Below, in pieces: positions 23,004-35,400 of a stretch of 64,000 nt of DNA. The DNA comes from Balanoglossus misakiensis (taxonomy: Eukaryota; Hemichordata): positions 1 through 64,000 of the forward strand of contig JBECUI020000026.1 of the NCBI GenBank assembly GCA_040954595.2, written 5' to 3'. Position numbers and translations under genes: made by a program. Position 1 is the stretch's first letter, and each line of letters opens with the position of its first letter. Under the pieces are notes generated by a model. It was given only the letters and a program-made list of their open reading frames with translations, was not told the DNA's origin and made no database searches.

Positions 23004-23076
23004 GTTCTTTGGTAACACTGCTGCTGGAGGGAGTGTAATATTTGTAACGACGTCGCCACCTAATACTGTACTGAAG
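23004..23076 (+). CDS. Exon-like block C1 (73 bp), gene unknown
   Basis: A pyrimidine-rich tract ending TTTACATTAG| precedes it and CTGAAG|GTATGA follows. After one base the frame is open: FFGNTAAGGSVIFV then TTSPPNTVLK. A related block follows at 23,841 (FIGIIIAGGSLINIYNNAAP), preceded by a similar ATTCATTCTTTTTTTTCAATAG, so an intron-end-plus-exon unit was duplicated. The hydrophobic, Gly-rich stretch could be part of a membrane segment. Not recognised. Confidence 0.3.
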
Positions 23077-23755
23077 GTATGAACTTAAACTTGTAACGAC
23101 GCCGCCACCTAATACTGTACTGGAGAGATGAAGTTAATACTTGTAACGACGCCGCCACCTAATACTGTACTGGAGAGATGAAGTTAATACTTGTAACGAC
23201 GCCGCCACCTAATACTGTACTGGAGTGATGAAGTTAATACTTGTAACGACGCCGCCACCTAATACTGTACTGGAGAGATGAACTTAATACTTGTAACGAC
23301 GCCGCCACCTAATACTGTACTGGAGAGATGAAGTTAATACTTGTAACGACGCCGCCACCTAATACTGTACTGGAGAGATGAAGTTAATACTTGTAACAAC
23401 GCCGCCACCTAATACTGTACTGGAGAGATGAAGTTAATACTTGTAACGACGCCGCCACCTAATACTGTACTGGAGAGATGAAGTTAATATTTGTAACGAC
23501 GCCGCCACCTAATACTGTACTGGAGGGATGAACTTAAACTTGTAACGACGCCGCCACCTAATACTGTACTGGAGAGATGAAGTTAATACTTGTAACGACG
23601 CCGCCACCTAATACTGTGCTGGAGAGATGAAGTTAATACTTGTAACGACGCCGCCACCTAATACTGTACTGGAGAGATGAACTTAATACTTGTAACGACG
23701 CCGCCACCTTATACTGTACTGGAGGGATGAACTTAAACCTGTAACGACGCCAGAT
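23043..23755 (+). repeat. 50-bp minisatellite, 14-15 copies
   Basis: Unit TGTAACGACGCCGCCACCTA continuing ATACTGTACTGGAGAGATGA and AGTTAATACT; fourteen intervals of 49 or 50 bp from 23,043 to 23,741. The first unit overlaps the 3' end of block C1, and the unit spans the exon's last codons, the donor region and the start of the intron. The 49-bp units carry GGAGGGATGAACTTAAAC and sit near the ends and around 23,520. Confidence 0.95.
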
Positions 23756-23840
23756 GATGCTCCTGTGACCAGAGGGATGAACGACGCCATGATTTGTTGA
23801 TCTGATCTAATTAATAATATTCATTCTTTTTTTTCAATAG

Positions 23841-23938
23841 GTTCATTGGTATTATCATCGCCGGAGGGAGTCTAATCAATATCTACAACAACGCCGCACC
23901 AGATAACAATATCAAAACCAGAGGGATGCTGTCAATAG
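23841..23938 (+). CDS. Exon-like block C2, gene unknown
   Basis: Follows TTTTTTTTCAATAG|. In the phase of C1 it reads FIGIIIAGGSLINIYNNAAP then DNNIKTRGMLSI, and a weak donor (AATAG|GTTAGG) closes it. It is homologous to C1 (FFG/FIG, AAGGSVI/IAGGSLI). The 3' border is uncertain. Confidence 0.25.
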
Positions 23939-24500
23939 GTTAGGCTAATAAAAATGGTTTAATCTGAGGGAATGGTAAAGGGTTGGTGTATGAATATGTT
24001 AGGGTAATAAAAAATGGTATAATCTAACGGAATGGTGAAGGGTTGGTGTATAAACAGGTTAGGCTAATAAAAATGGTATAATCTAATGAAATGGTGAAGG
24101 GTTGGTGTATGATGACTAATAAGACATTGTGCACAAGGGTACTATAATAAAACTGTCTGCAAGGGTATAATATTATGGTTTCAAGGGTATGATAAGTAAT
24201 TAAAATACTATAAAAACATGAGTAATGCCACGTGGTAAATAAAAACTGTACATGTACAGAGGGTAAATACCGGTATAATATATAAAGGTGTTAACATCAA
24301 TGGTGTAATAATAAAAAAAATGGGTAACACATGGTTTTGGTGGTATAATAATAATAAAATGGTATTAACTTAATGGTATAAACATTATGGGATGTGTATA
24401 AACGGTGTTAATATTACAAAGGTATAATGATTAGTTGGGGTGTAATAATAAGAAATTTAAAATCATTGGGTAATTTATTAGTGTCAGGTTGGGTAAAATA
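23937..24500 (+). repeat. ~60-bp tandem repeat grading into GGTATAATA-rich sequence
   Basis: Three units of about 60 bp start at 23,938, 23,998 and 24,058 (GGTTAGGCTAATAAAAATGG, GGGTTGGTGTATGA). Beyond 24,120 the pattern dissolves into many GGTATAAT / GGTGTAATAATAA motifs without fixed spacing. Confidence 0.75.
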
Positions 24501-24534
24501 ATTGTTGCTATGCATTCGTGTAATAATTGTCTGC

Positions 24535-24735
24535 GGATTTTTTGCAGCGTTACCCGCGTTCGCGTTCTTCATTGCAGGTCGCTCGTCATGTAATGGAATT
24601 TCGCCGTGTGCCCGTTTGATTCGCCGATGGATTTTTTACAACGTTACCCGCGTTCGCGTTCTTCATCGCAGTTGGATCGTCGTGTAATGGAATTTCGCCG
24701 TGTGCCCGTTTGATTCGCCGATGGATTTTTTGCTT
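24535..24735 (+). repeat. 94-bp tandem duplication
   Basis: Two near-identical 94-bp copies (24,535-24,628 and 24,629-24,722) start GGATTTTTT(G/A)CA and contain CGTTACCCGCGTTCGCGTTC. The first bases of a third follow. The block is CpG-rich compared with its surroundings. Confidence 0.9.
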
Positions 24736-25158
24736 TCGTCATCGTAATTCCCGCATCAACACGAATCCTCAATCTCGCGTAACAACAATACATCAAAATG
24801 TACACAGAAAAATAGGAGTCGGCAAGACAATTCTGGTTAGTTTGAGCCCCAACCTTTTAAAATTCACAACGGGGGAGGGGGCAGTTTTTCCTCATTTTAT
24901 ATTTGGCTCGAGGTTTTTAACTGTCCCCAGGCGCGTAAAGTTAGTTAGTTTATCACACAGTATGTAATTATCTTGCTTGATTTAAAAAAACACTAAAATT
25001 GTATGGGGGAGCTTCTTGCGATTTGCACTTAAGAAACTGATGGTTTGTACCCATAGATAATATTTAGTATTAAGCACGTAATTGCCTGGAAATAAAAATT
25101 AACTCAAGGGTAGAATGCAACAGTTAATTTTGTGCAATATCAACAGGAGCTATTTTGG
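24736..25158. other. Non-coding sequence
   Basis: Nothing recognisable. An 85-codon frame (24,710-24,967) has no domain. Confidence 0.4.
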
Positions 25159-25262
25159 CACATTATTTCAGTTTGATAAACACTGTTTTTGCTCATTGTT
25201 TCATTTCGACCACATTATTTCAGTTTGATAAACACTGTTTTTGCTTATTGTTTCATTTCAAC
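25159..25262 (+). repeat. 52-bp tandem duplication
   Basis: CACATTATTTCAGTTTGATA begins at 25,159 and again at 25,211; both copies end with TTGTTTCATTTC(G/A)ACC. Confidence 0.85.
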
Positions 25263-25398
25263 CACTTTTGTCACCTTGTTTTAAATTGAATGCAAGCATT
25301 GTTTCTGTTTGACCACTACTTGGGGTAATTGTTCCAAATTGGTATGCAAGATATTTTACATCAGCAGTTAGTCATCTAGCCACACTTTAGCTGCACAG

Positions 25399-25526
25399 CA
25401 TATGAAAAATAATGAAATTCATGCAAAAAGCAAAAAAGTATTATGGGTATAATGCCATTGCAGCATTGGCGGTTCGACTCCGTCGATACTTACTTTGAAG
25501 CATAAGTCTTCATTATTTTTCATATG
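25399..25526. repeat. 128-bp hairpin with a D-armless tRNA-like head
   Basis: The outer arms CATATGAAAAATAATGAA (25,399-25,416) and its exact complement (25,509-25,526) enclose weaker pairing and then a 57-nt tRNA-like fold at 25,436-25,492. Acceptor-like stem AAGTATT/GATACTT; anticodon-like arm AATGC-CATTGCA-GCATT; T-like arm GGCGG-TTCGACT-CCGTC with a good B-box (GGTTCGACTCC). There is no D arm, no A box, no variable loop, and position 33 is A. It is more likely a tRNA-derived relic or transposon hairpin than a working tRNA. Confidence 0.5.
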
Positions 25527-27229
25527 TATTAAATAAAACTCTTCCAAATTCATATCTTTGTTTTAAGTTTGTGCTTTTGCTTCAGTTAGGGGGCCCACAT
25601 TTACCAAACCTGTCTTGCCATCTTTTCACATTTCTTCAAATATGCAGCGCCAGCGGTAGGCAGTATTTGATCAAATTGACCCACAAATCACTCAAAATTA
25701 ATAGGCAGGATACTGTCCACTCTGGCCTGGTTACTGTCTGGCCTGCTTAATGTTGATGCAAAGGTTGACCCCACCAAACACTCAAAATTAATAGGCAGCA
25801 TACTGGCCACTCTGGCCTAGTTAATGTAGACGCAAAGGTTGACCCCACCAAACACTCAAAATTAATGGGCACGATACTGGCCACTCTGGCCTAGTTAATG
25901 TTGACGCAAAGGTTGACCCCACCAAACACTCAAAATCAATGGGCAGCATACTGTCCACTATGGCCTGGTTACTGTGTGCTCTGGTTAATGTTGACGCAAA
26001 GGTTGACCCCACCAAACACTCAAAATTAATGGGCAGCACACTGTCCACTACGGCCTGGTTACTGTGTGCTCTGGTTAATGTTGATGCAAAGGTTGACCCC
26101 ACCAAACACTCAAAATTAATGGGCAGAACACTGTCCACTATGGCCTGGTTACTGTGTGCTCTGGTTAATGTTGATGCAAAGGTTGACCCCACCAAACACT
26201 CAAAATTAATGGGCAGGATACTGGCCACTCTGGCCTAGTTAATGTTGACGCAAAGGTTGACCCCCACCAAACACTCAAAATTAATGGGCACGATACTGGC
26301 CACTCTGGCCTAGTTAATGTTGACGCAAAGGTTGACCCCACCAAACACTCAAAATTAATGGGCAGCATACTGTCCACTACAGCCTGGTTACTGTGTGCTC
26401 TGGTTAATGTTGATGCAAAGGTTGACCCCAACAAACACTCAAAATTAATGGGCAGAACACTGTCCACTATGGCCTGGTTACTGTGTGCTCTGGTTAATGT
26501 TGACGCAAAGGTTGACCCCACCAAACACTCAAAATTAATGGGCAGAACACTGTCCACTATGGCCTGGTTACTGTGTGCTCTGGTTAATGTTGATGCAAAG
26601 GTTGACCCCACCAAACACTCAAAATTAATGGGCAGGATACTGGCCACTCTGGCCTAGTTAATGTTGACGCAAAGGTTGACCCCCACCAAACACTCAAAAT
26701 TAATGGGCACGATACTGGCCACTCTGGCCTAGTTAATGTTGACGCAAAGGTTGACCCCCACCAAACACTCAAAATTAATGGGCACGATACTGGCCACTCT
26801 GGCCTAGTTAATGTTGACGCAAAGGTTGACCCCACCAAACACTCAAAATTAATGGGCAGCACACTGTCCACTACGGACTGGTTACTGTGTGCTCTGGTTA
26901 ATGTTGACGCAAAGGTTGACCCCACCAAACACTCAAAATTAATGGGCAGAACACTGTCCACTATGGCCTGGTTACTGTGTGCTCTGGTTAATGTTGATGC
27001 AAAGGTTGACCCCACCAAACACTCAAAATTAATGGGCAGAACACTGTCCACTACGGCCTGGTTACTGTGTGCTCTGATTAATGTTGATGCAAAGGTTGAC
27101 CCCACCAAACACTCAAAATTAATGGGCAGGATACTGGCCACTCTGGCCTAGTTAATGTTGACGCAAAGGTTGACCCCCACCAAACACTCAAAATTAATGG
27201 GCACGATACTGGCCACTCTGGCCTAGTTA

Positions 27230-29011
27230 ATGTTGACGCAAAGGTTGACCCCCACCAAACACTCAAAATTAATGGGCAGAACACTGTCCACTACGGCCTG
27301 GTTATTGTGTGCTCTGGTTAATGTTGACGCAAAGGTTGACCCCTCCAAACACTCAAAATTAATGGGCAGCACACTGTCCAGTATGGCCTGGTTACTGTGT
27401 GCTCTGGTTAATGTTGACGCAAAGGTTGACCCCACCGAACACTCAAAATTAATGGGCAGAACACTGTCCACTACGGCCTGGTTACTGTGTGCTCTGGTTA
27501 ATGTTGACGCAAAGGTTGACCCCACCAAACACTCAAAATTAATGGGCAGCATACTGTCCTATATGGCCTGGTTACTGTGTGCTCTGGTTAATGTTGACGC
27601 AAAGGTTGACCCCACCGAACACTCAAAATTAATGGGCAGCACACTGTCCACTATGGCCTGGTTACTGTGTGCTCTGGTTAATGTTGACGCAAAGGTTGAC
27701 CCCACCGAACACTCAAAATTAATGGGCAGAACACTGTCCACTATGGCCTGGTTACTGTGTGCTCTGGTTAATGTTGACGCAAAGGTTGACCCCACCGAAC
27801 ACTCAAAATTAATGGGCAGAACACTGTCCACTACGGCCTGGTTACTGTGTGCTCTGGTTAATGTTGACGCAAAGGTTGACCCCACCAAACACTCAAAATT
27901 AATGGGCAGCACACTGTCCACTATGGCCTGGTTACTGTGTGCTCTGGTTAATGTTGACGCAAAGGTTGACCCCACCAAACACTCAAAATTAATGGGCAGA
28001 ACACTGTCCACTACGGCCTGGTTACTGTGTGCTCTGGTCTATGTTGACGCAAAGGTTGACCCCACCAAACACTCAAAATTAATGGGCAGAACACTGTCCA
28101 CTACGGCCTGGTTACTGTGTGCTCTGGTTAATGTTGACGCAAAGGTTGACCCCACCAAACACTCAAAATTAATGGGCAGAACACTGTCCACTATGGCCTG
28201 GTTACTGTGTGCTCTGGTTAATGTTGACGCAAAGGTTGACCCCACCAAACACTCAAAATTAATGGGCAGAACACTGTCCTATATGGCCTGGTTACTGTGT
28301 GCTCTGGTTAATGTTGACGCAAAGGTTGACCCCACCGAACACTCAAAATTAATGGGCAGAACACTGTCCACTACGGCCTGGTTACTGTGTGCTCTGGTTA
28401 ATGTTGACGCAAAGGTTGACCCCACCATACACTCAAAATTAATGGGCAGCATACTGTCCTATATGGCCTGGTTACTGTGTGCTCTGGTTAATGTTGACGC
28501 AAAGGTTGACCCCACCAAACACTCAAAATTAATGGGCAGAACACTGTCCACTATGGCCTGGTTACTGTGTGCTCTGGTTAATGTTGACGCAAAGGTTGAC
28601 CCCACCAAACACTCAAAATTAATGGGCAGCACACTGTCCACTACGGCCTGGTTACTGTGTGCTCTGGTTAATGTTGACGCAAAGGTTGACCCCACCAAAC
28701 ACTCAAAATTAATGGGCAGAACACTGTCCACTACGGCCTGGTTACTGTGTGCTCTGGTCTATGTTGACGCAAAGGTTGACCCCACCAAACACTCAAAATT
28801 AATGGGCAGCACACTGTCCACTATGGCCTGGTTACTGTGTGCTCTGGTTAATGTTGACGCAAAGGTTGACCCCACCAAACACTCAAAATTAATGGGCAGA
28901 ACACTGTCCACTATGGCCTGGTTACTGTGTGCTCTGGTTAATGTTGATGCAAAGGTTGACCCCACCAAACACTCAAAATTAATGGGCAGGATACTGGCCA
29001 CTCTTGCCTAG
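27230..29011. repeat. Higher-order repeat copy 1 (593-codon open block)
   Basis: Its 593-codon plus-strand reading differs from that of 30,676-32,457 at a single residue (a Met/Thr, ATG/ACG change near 28,195). The offset is exactly 3,446 bp. The flanking blocks at 26,584-27,151 and 30,030-30,597 match at the same offset. Confidence 0.9.
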
Positions 29012-30675
29012 TTAATGTTGACGCAAAGGTTGACCCCACCAAACACTCAAAATTAATGGGCAGCACACTGTCCACTACGGACTGGTTACTGTGTGCTCTG
29101 GTTAATGTTGACGCAAAGGTTGACCCCACCAAACACTCAAAATGAATGGGCAGAACACTGTCCACTATGGCCTGGTTACTGTGTGCTCTGGTTAATGTTG
29201 ATGCAAAGGTTGACCCCACCAAACACTCAAAATTAATGGGCAGAACACTGTCCACTACGGCCTGGTTACTGTGTGCTCTGATTAATGTTGATGCAAAGGT
29301 TGACCCCACCAAACACTCAAAATTAATGGGCAGGATACTGGCCACTCTGGCCTAGTTAATGTTGACGCAAAGGTTGACCCACACCAAACACTCAAAATTA
29401 ATGGGCACGATACTGGCCACTCTGGCCTAGTTAATGTTGACGCAAAGGTTGACCCCACCAAACACTCAAAATCAATGGGCAGCATACTGTCCACTATGGC
29501 CTGGTTACTGTGTGCTCTGGTTAATGTTGACGCAAAGGTTGACCCCACCAAACACTCAAAATTAATGGGCAGCACACTGTCCACTACGGCCTGGTTACTG
29601 TGTGCTCTGGTTAATGTTGATGCAAAGGTTGACCCCACCAAACACTCAAAATTAATGGGCAGAACACTGTCCACTATGGCCTGGTTACTGTGTGCTCTGG
29701 TTAATGTTGATGCAAAGGTTGACCCCACCAAACACTCAAAATTAATGGGCAGGATACTGGCCACTCTGGCCTAGTTAATGTTGACGCAAAGGTTGACCCC
29801 CACCAAACACTCAAAATTAATGGGCACGATACTGGCCACTCTGGCCTAGTTAATGTTGACGCAAAGGTTGACCCCACCAAACACTCAAAATTAATGGGCA
29901 GCATACTGTCCACTACGGCCTGGTTACTGTGTGCTCTGGTTAATGTTGATGCAAAGGTTGACCCCACCAAACACTCAAAATTAATGGGCAGAACACTGTC
30001 CACTATGGCCTGGTTACTGTGTGCTCTGGTTAATGTTGATGCAAAGGTTGACCCCACCAAACACTCAAAATTAATGGGCAGGATACTGGCCACTCTGGCC
30101 TAGTTAATGTTGACGCAAAGGTTGACCCCCACCAAACACTCAAAATTAATGGGCACGATACTGGCCACTCTGGCCTAGTTAATGTTGACGCAAAGGTTGA
30201 CCCCCACCAAACACTCAAAATTAATGGGCACGATACTGGCCACTCTGGCCTAGTTAATGTTGACGCAAAGGTTGACCCCACCAAACACTCAAAATTAATG
30301 GGCAGCACACTGTCCACTACGGACTGGTTACTGTGTGCTCTGGTTAATGTTGACGCAAAGGTTGACCCCACCAAACACTCAAAATTAATGGGCAGAACAC
30401 TGTCCACTATGGCCTGGTTACTGTGTGCTCTGGTTAATGTTGATGCAAAGGTTGACCCCACCAAACACTCAAAATTAATGGGCAGAACACTGTCCACTAC
30501 GGCCTGGTTACTGTGTGCTCTGATTAATGTTGATGCAAAGGTTGACCCCACCAAACACTCAAAATTAATGGGCAGGATACTGGCCACTCTGGCCTAGTTA
30601 ATGTTGACGCAAAGGTTGACCCCCACCAAACACTCAAAATTAATGGGCACGATACTGGCCACTCTGGCCTAGTTA

Positions 30676-32457
30676 ATGTTGACGCAAAGGTTGACCCCCA
30701 CCAAACACTCAAAATTAATGGGCAGAACACTGTCCACTACGGCCTGGTTATTGTGTGCTCTGGTTAATGTTGACGCAAAGGTTGACCCCTCCAAACACTC
30801 AAAATTAATGGGCAGCACACTGTCCAGTATGGCCTGGTTACTGTGTGCTCTGGTTAATGTTGACGCAAAGGTTGACCCCACCGAACACTCAAAATTAATG
30901 GGCAGAACACTGTCCACTACGGCCTGGTTACTGTGTGCTCTGGTTAATGTTGACGCAAAGGTTGACCCCACCAAACACTCAAAATTAATGGGCAGCATAC
31001 TGTCCTATATGGCCTGGTTACTGTGTGCTCTGGTTAATGTTGACGCAAAGGTTGACCCCACCGAACACTCAAAATTAATGGGCAGCACACTGTCCACTAT
31101 GGCCTGGTTACTGTGTGCTCTGGTTAATGTTGACGCAAAGGTTGACCCCACCGAACACTCAAAATTAATGGGCAGAACACTGTCCACTATGGCCTGGTTA
31201 CTGTGTGCTCTGGTTAATGTTGACGCAAAGGTTGACCCCACCGAACACTCAAAATTAATGGGCAGAACACTGTCCACTACGGCCTGGTTACTGTGTGCTC
31301 TGGTTAATGTTGACGCAAAGGTTGACCCCACCAAACACTCAAAATTAATGGGCAGCACACTGTCCACTATGGCCTGGTTACTGTGTGCTCTGGTTAATGT
31401 TGACGCAAAGGTTGACCCCACCAAACACTCAAAATTAATGGGCAGAACACTGTCCACTACGGCCTGGTTACTGTGTGCTCTGGTCTATGTTGACGCAAAG
31501 GTTGACCCCACCAAACACTCAAAATTAATGGGCAGAACACTGTCCACTACGGCCTGGTTACTGTGTGCTCTGGTTAATGTTGACGCAAAGGTTGACCCCA
31601 CCAAACACTCAAAATTAATGGGCAGAACACTGTCCACTACGGCCTGGTTACTGTGTGCTCTGGTTAATGTTGACGCAAAGGTTGACCCCACCAAACACTC
31701 AAAATTAATGGGCAGAACACTGTCCTATATGGCCTGGTTACTGTGTGCTCTGGTTAATGTTGACGCAAAGGTTGACCCCACCGAACACTCAAAATTAATG
31801 GGCAGAACACTGTCCACTACGGCCTGGTTACTGTGTGCTCTGGTTAATGTTGACGCAAAGGTTGACCCCACCATACACTCAAAATTAATGGGCAGCATAC
31901 TGTCCTATATGGCCTGGTTACTGTGTGCTCTGGTTAATGTTGACGCAAAGGTTGACCCCACCAAACACTCAAAATTAATGGGCAGAACACTGTCCACTAT
32001 GGCCTGGTTACTGTGTGCTCTGGTTAATGTTGACGCAAAGGTTGACCCCACCAAACACTCAAAATTAATGGGCAGCACACTGTCCACTACGGCCTGGTTA
32101 CTGTGTGCTCTGGTTAATGTTGACGCAAAGGTTGACCCCACCAAACACTCAAAATTAATGGGCAGAACACTGTCCACTACGGCCTGGTTACTGTGTGCTC
32201 TGGTCTATGTTGACGCAAAGGTTGACCCCACCAAACACTCAAAATTAATGGGCAGCACACTGTCCACTATGGCCTGGTTACTGTGTGCTCTGGTTAATGT
32301 TGACGCAAAGGTTGACCCCACCAAACACTCAAAATTAATGGGCAGAACACTGTCCACTATGGCCTGGTTACTGTGTGCTCTGGTTAATGTTGATGCAAAG
32401 GTTGACCCCACCAAACACTCAAAATTAATGGGCAGGATACTGGCCACTCTTGCCTAG
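30676..32457. repeat. Higher-order repeat copy 2 (593-codon open block)
   Basis: Near-identical to 27,230-29,011. Further left, the offset changes to 3,536 bp because one block of this copy has lost a 90-bp unit (three long units at ~29,890-30,070 instead of four at ~26,355-26,625). Confidence 0.9.
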
Positions 32458-35400
32458 TTAATGTTGACGCAAAGGTTGACCCCCACCAAACACTCAAAAT
32501 TAATGGGCACGATACTGGCCACTCTGGCCTAGTTAATGTTGACGCAAAGGTTGACCCCCACCAAACACTCAAAATTAATGGGCACGATACTGGCCACTCT
32601 GGCCTAGTTAATGTTGACGCAAAGGTTGACCCCACCAAACACTCAAAATTAATGGGCAGCACACTGTCCACTACGGACTGGTTACTGTGTGCTCTGGTTA
32701 ATGTTGACGCAAAGGTTGACCCCACCAAACACTCAAAATTAATGGGCAGAACACTGTCCACTACGGCCTGGTTACTGTGTGCTCTGATTAATGTTGATGC
32801 AAAGGTTGACCCCACCAAACACTCAAAATTAATGGGCAGAACACTGTCCACTATGGCCTGGTTACTCTGTGCTCTGGTTAATGTTGACGCAAAGGTTGAC
32901 CCCACCAAACACTCAAAATTAATGGGCAGCACACTGTCCACTACGGACTGGTTACTGTGTGCTCTGGTTAATGTTGACGCAAAGGTTGACCCCACCAAAC
33001 ACTCAAAATTAATGGGCAGAACACTGTCCACTATGGCCTGGTTACTGTGTGCTCTGGTTAATGTTGATGCAAAGGTTGACCCCACCAAACACTCAAAATT
33101 AATGGGCAGAACACTGTCCACTACGGCCTGGTTACTGTGTGCTCTGATTAATGTTGATGCAAAGGTTGACCCCACCAAACACTCAAAATTAATGGGCAGG
33201 ATACTGGCCACTCTGGCCTAGTTAATGTTGACGCAAAGGTTGACCCCCACCAAACACTCAAAATTAATGGGCACGATACTGGCCACTCTGGCCTAGTTAA
33301 TGTTGACGCAAAGGTTGACCCCCACCAAACACTCAAAATTAATGGGCAGAACACTGTCCACTATGGCCTGGTTACTGTGTGCTCTGGTTAATGTTGATGC
33401 AAAGGTTGACCCCACCAAACACTCAAAATTAATGGGCAGGATACTGGCCACTCTGGCCTAGTTAATGTTGATGCAAAGGTTGACCCCCACCAAACACTCA
33501 AAATTAATGGGCACGATACTGGCCACTCTGGCCTAGTTAATGTTGACGCAAAGGTTGACCCCACCAAACACTCAAAATTAATGGGCAGCACACTGTCCAC
33601 TACGGACTGGTTACTGTGTGCTCTGGTTAATGTTGACGCAAAGGTTGACCCCACCAAACACTCAAAATTAATGGGCAGAACACTGTCCACTATGGCCTGG
33701 TTACTGTGTGCTCTGGTTAATGTTGACGCAAAGGTTGACCCCACCAAACACTCAAAATTAATGGGCAGCACACTGTCCACTATGGCCTGGTTACTGTGTG
33801 CTTTGGTTAATGTTGACGCAAAGGTTGACCCCACCAAACACTCAAAATTAATGGGCAGAACACTGTCCACTACGGCCTGGTTACTGTGTGCTCTGGTCTA
33901 TGTTGACGCAAAGGTTGACCCCACCAAACACTCAAAATTAATGGGCAGCACACTGTCCACTATGGCCTGGTTACTGTGTGCTCTGGTTAATGTTGACGCA
34001 AAGGTTGACCCCACCAAACACTCAAAATTAATGGGCAGAACACTGTCCACTATGGCCTGGTTACTGTGTGCTCTGGTTAATGTTGATGCAAAGGTTGACC
34101 CCACCAAACACTCAAAATTAATGGGCAGGATACTGGCCACTCTGGCCTAGTTAATGTTGACGCAAAGGTTGACCCCCACCAAACACTCAAAATTAATGGG
34201 CACGATACTGGCCACTCTGGCCTAGTTAATGTTGACGCAAAGGTTGACCCCCACCAAACACTCAAAATTAATGGGCACGATACTGGCCACTCTGGCCTAG
34301 TTAATGTTGACGCAAAGGTTGACCCCACCAAACACTCAAAATTAATGGGCAGCACACTGTCCACTACGGACTGGTTACTGTGTGCTCTGGTTAATGTTGA
34401 CGCAAAGGTTGACCCCACCAAACACTCAAAATTAATGGGCAGAACACTGTCCACTATGGCCTGGTTACTGTATGCTCTGGTTAATGTTGACGCAAAGGTT
34501 GACACCACCAAACACTCAAAATTAATGGGCAGAACACTGTCCACTACGGCCTGGTTATTGTGTGCTCTGGTTAATGTTGACGCAAAGGTTGACGCCACCA
34601 AACACTCAAAATCAATGGGCAGCATACTGTCCACTATGGCCTGGTTACTGTGTGCTCTGGTTAATGTTGACGCAAAGGTTGACCCCACCAAACACTCAAA
34701 ATTAATGGGCAGAACACTGTCCACTATGGCCTGGTTACTGTGTGCTCTGGTTAATGTTGACGCAAAGGTTGACCCCACCAAACACTCAAAATTAATGGGC
34801 AGCACACTGTCCACTATGGCCTGGTTACTGTGTGCTCTGGTTAATGTTGACGCAAAGGTTGACCCCACCAAACACTCAAAATTAATGGGCAGAACGCTGT
34901 CCACTACGGCCTGGTTACTGTGTGCTCTGGTCTATGTTGACGCAAAGGTTGACCCCACCAAACACTCTAAATTAATGGGCAGAACACTGTCCAATATGGC
35001 CTGGTTACTGTGTGCTCTGGTTAATGTTGACGCAAAGGTTGACCCCACCAAACACTCAAAATTAATGGGCAGAACACTGTCCACTACGGCCTGGTTACTG
35101 TGTGCTCTGGTTAATGTTGACGCAAAGGTTGACCCCACCAAACACTCAAAATTAATGGGCAGAACACTGTCCACTACGGCCTGGTTACTGTGTGCTCTGG
35201 TTAATGTTGACGCAAAGGTTGACCCCACCAAACACTCAAAATTAATGGGCAGAACACTGTCCACTATGGCCTGGTTACTGTGTGCTCTGGTTAATGTTGA
35301 CGCAAAGGTTGACCCCACCAAACACTCAAAATTAATGGGCAGCACACTGTCCACTATGGCCTGGTTACTGTGTGCTCTGGTTAATGTTGACGCAAAGGTT

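Noticed and set aside
25436-25492. Functional tRNA gene
   Set aside because: No D arm, no A box, no U33, no variable loop, and it is embedded in a longer hairpin. Kept only as a tRNA-like structure.
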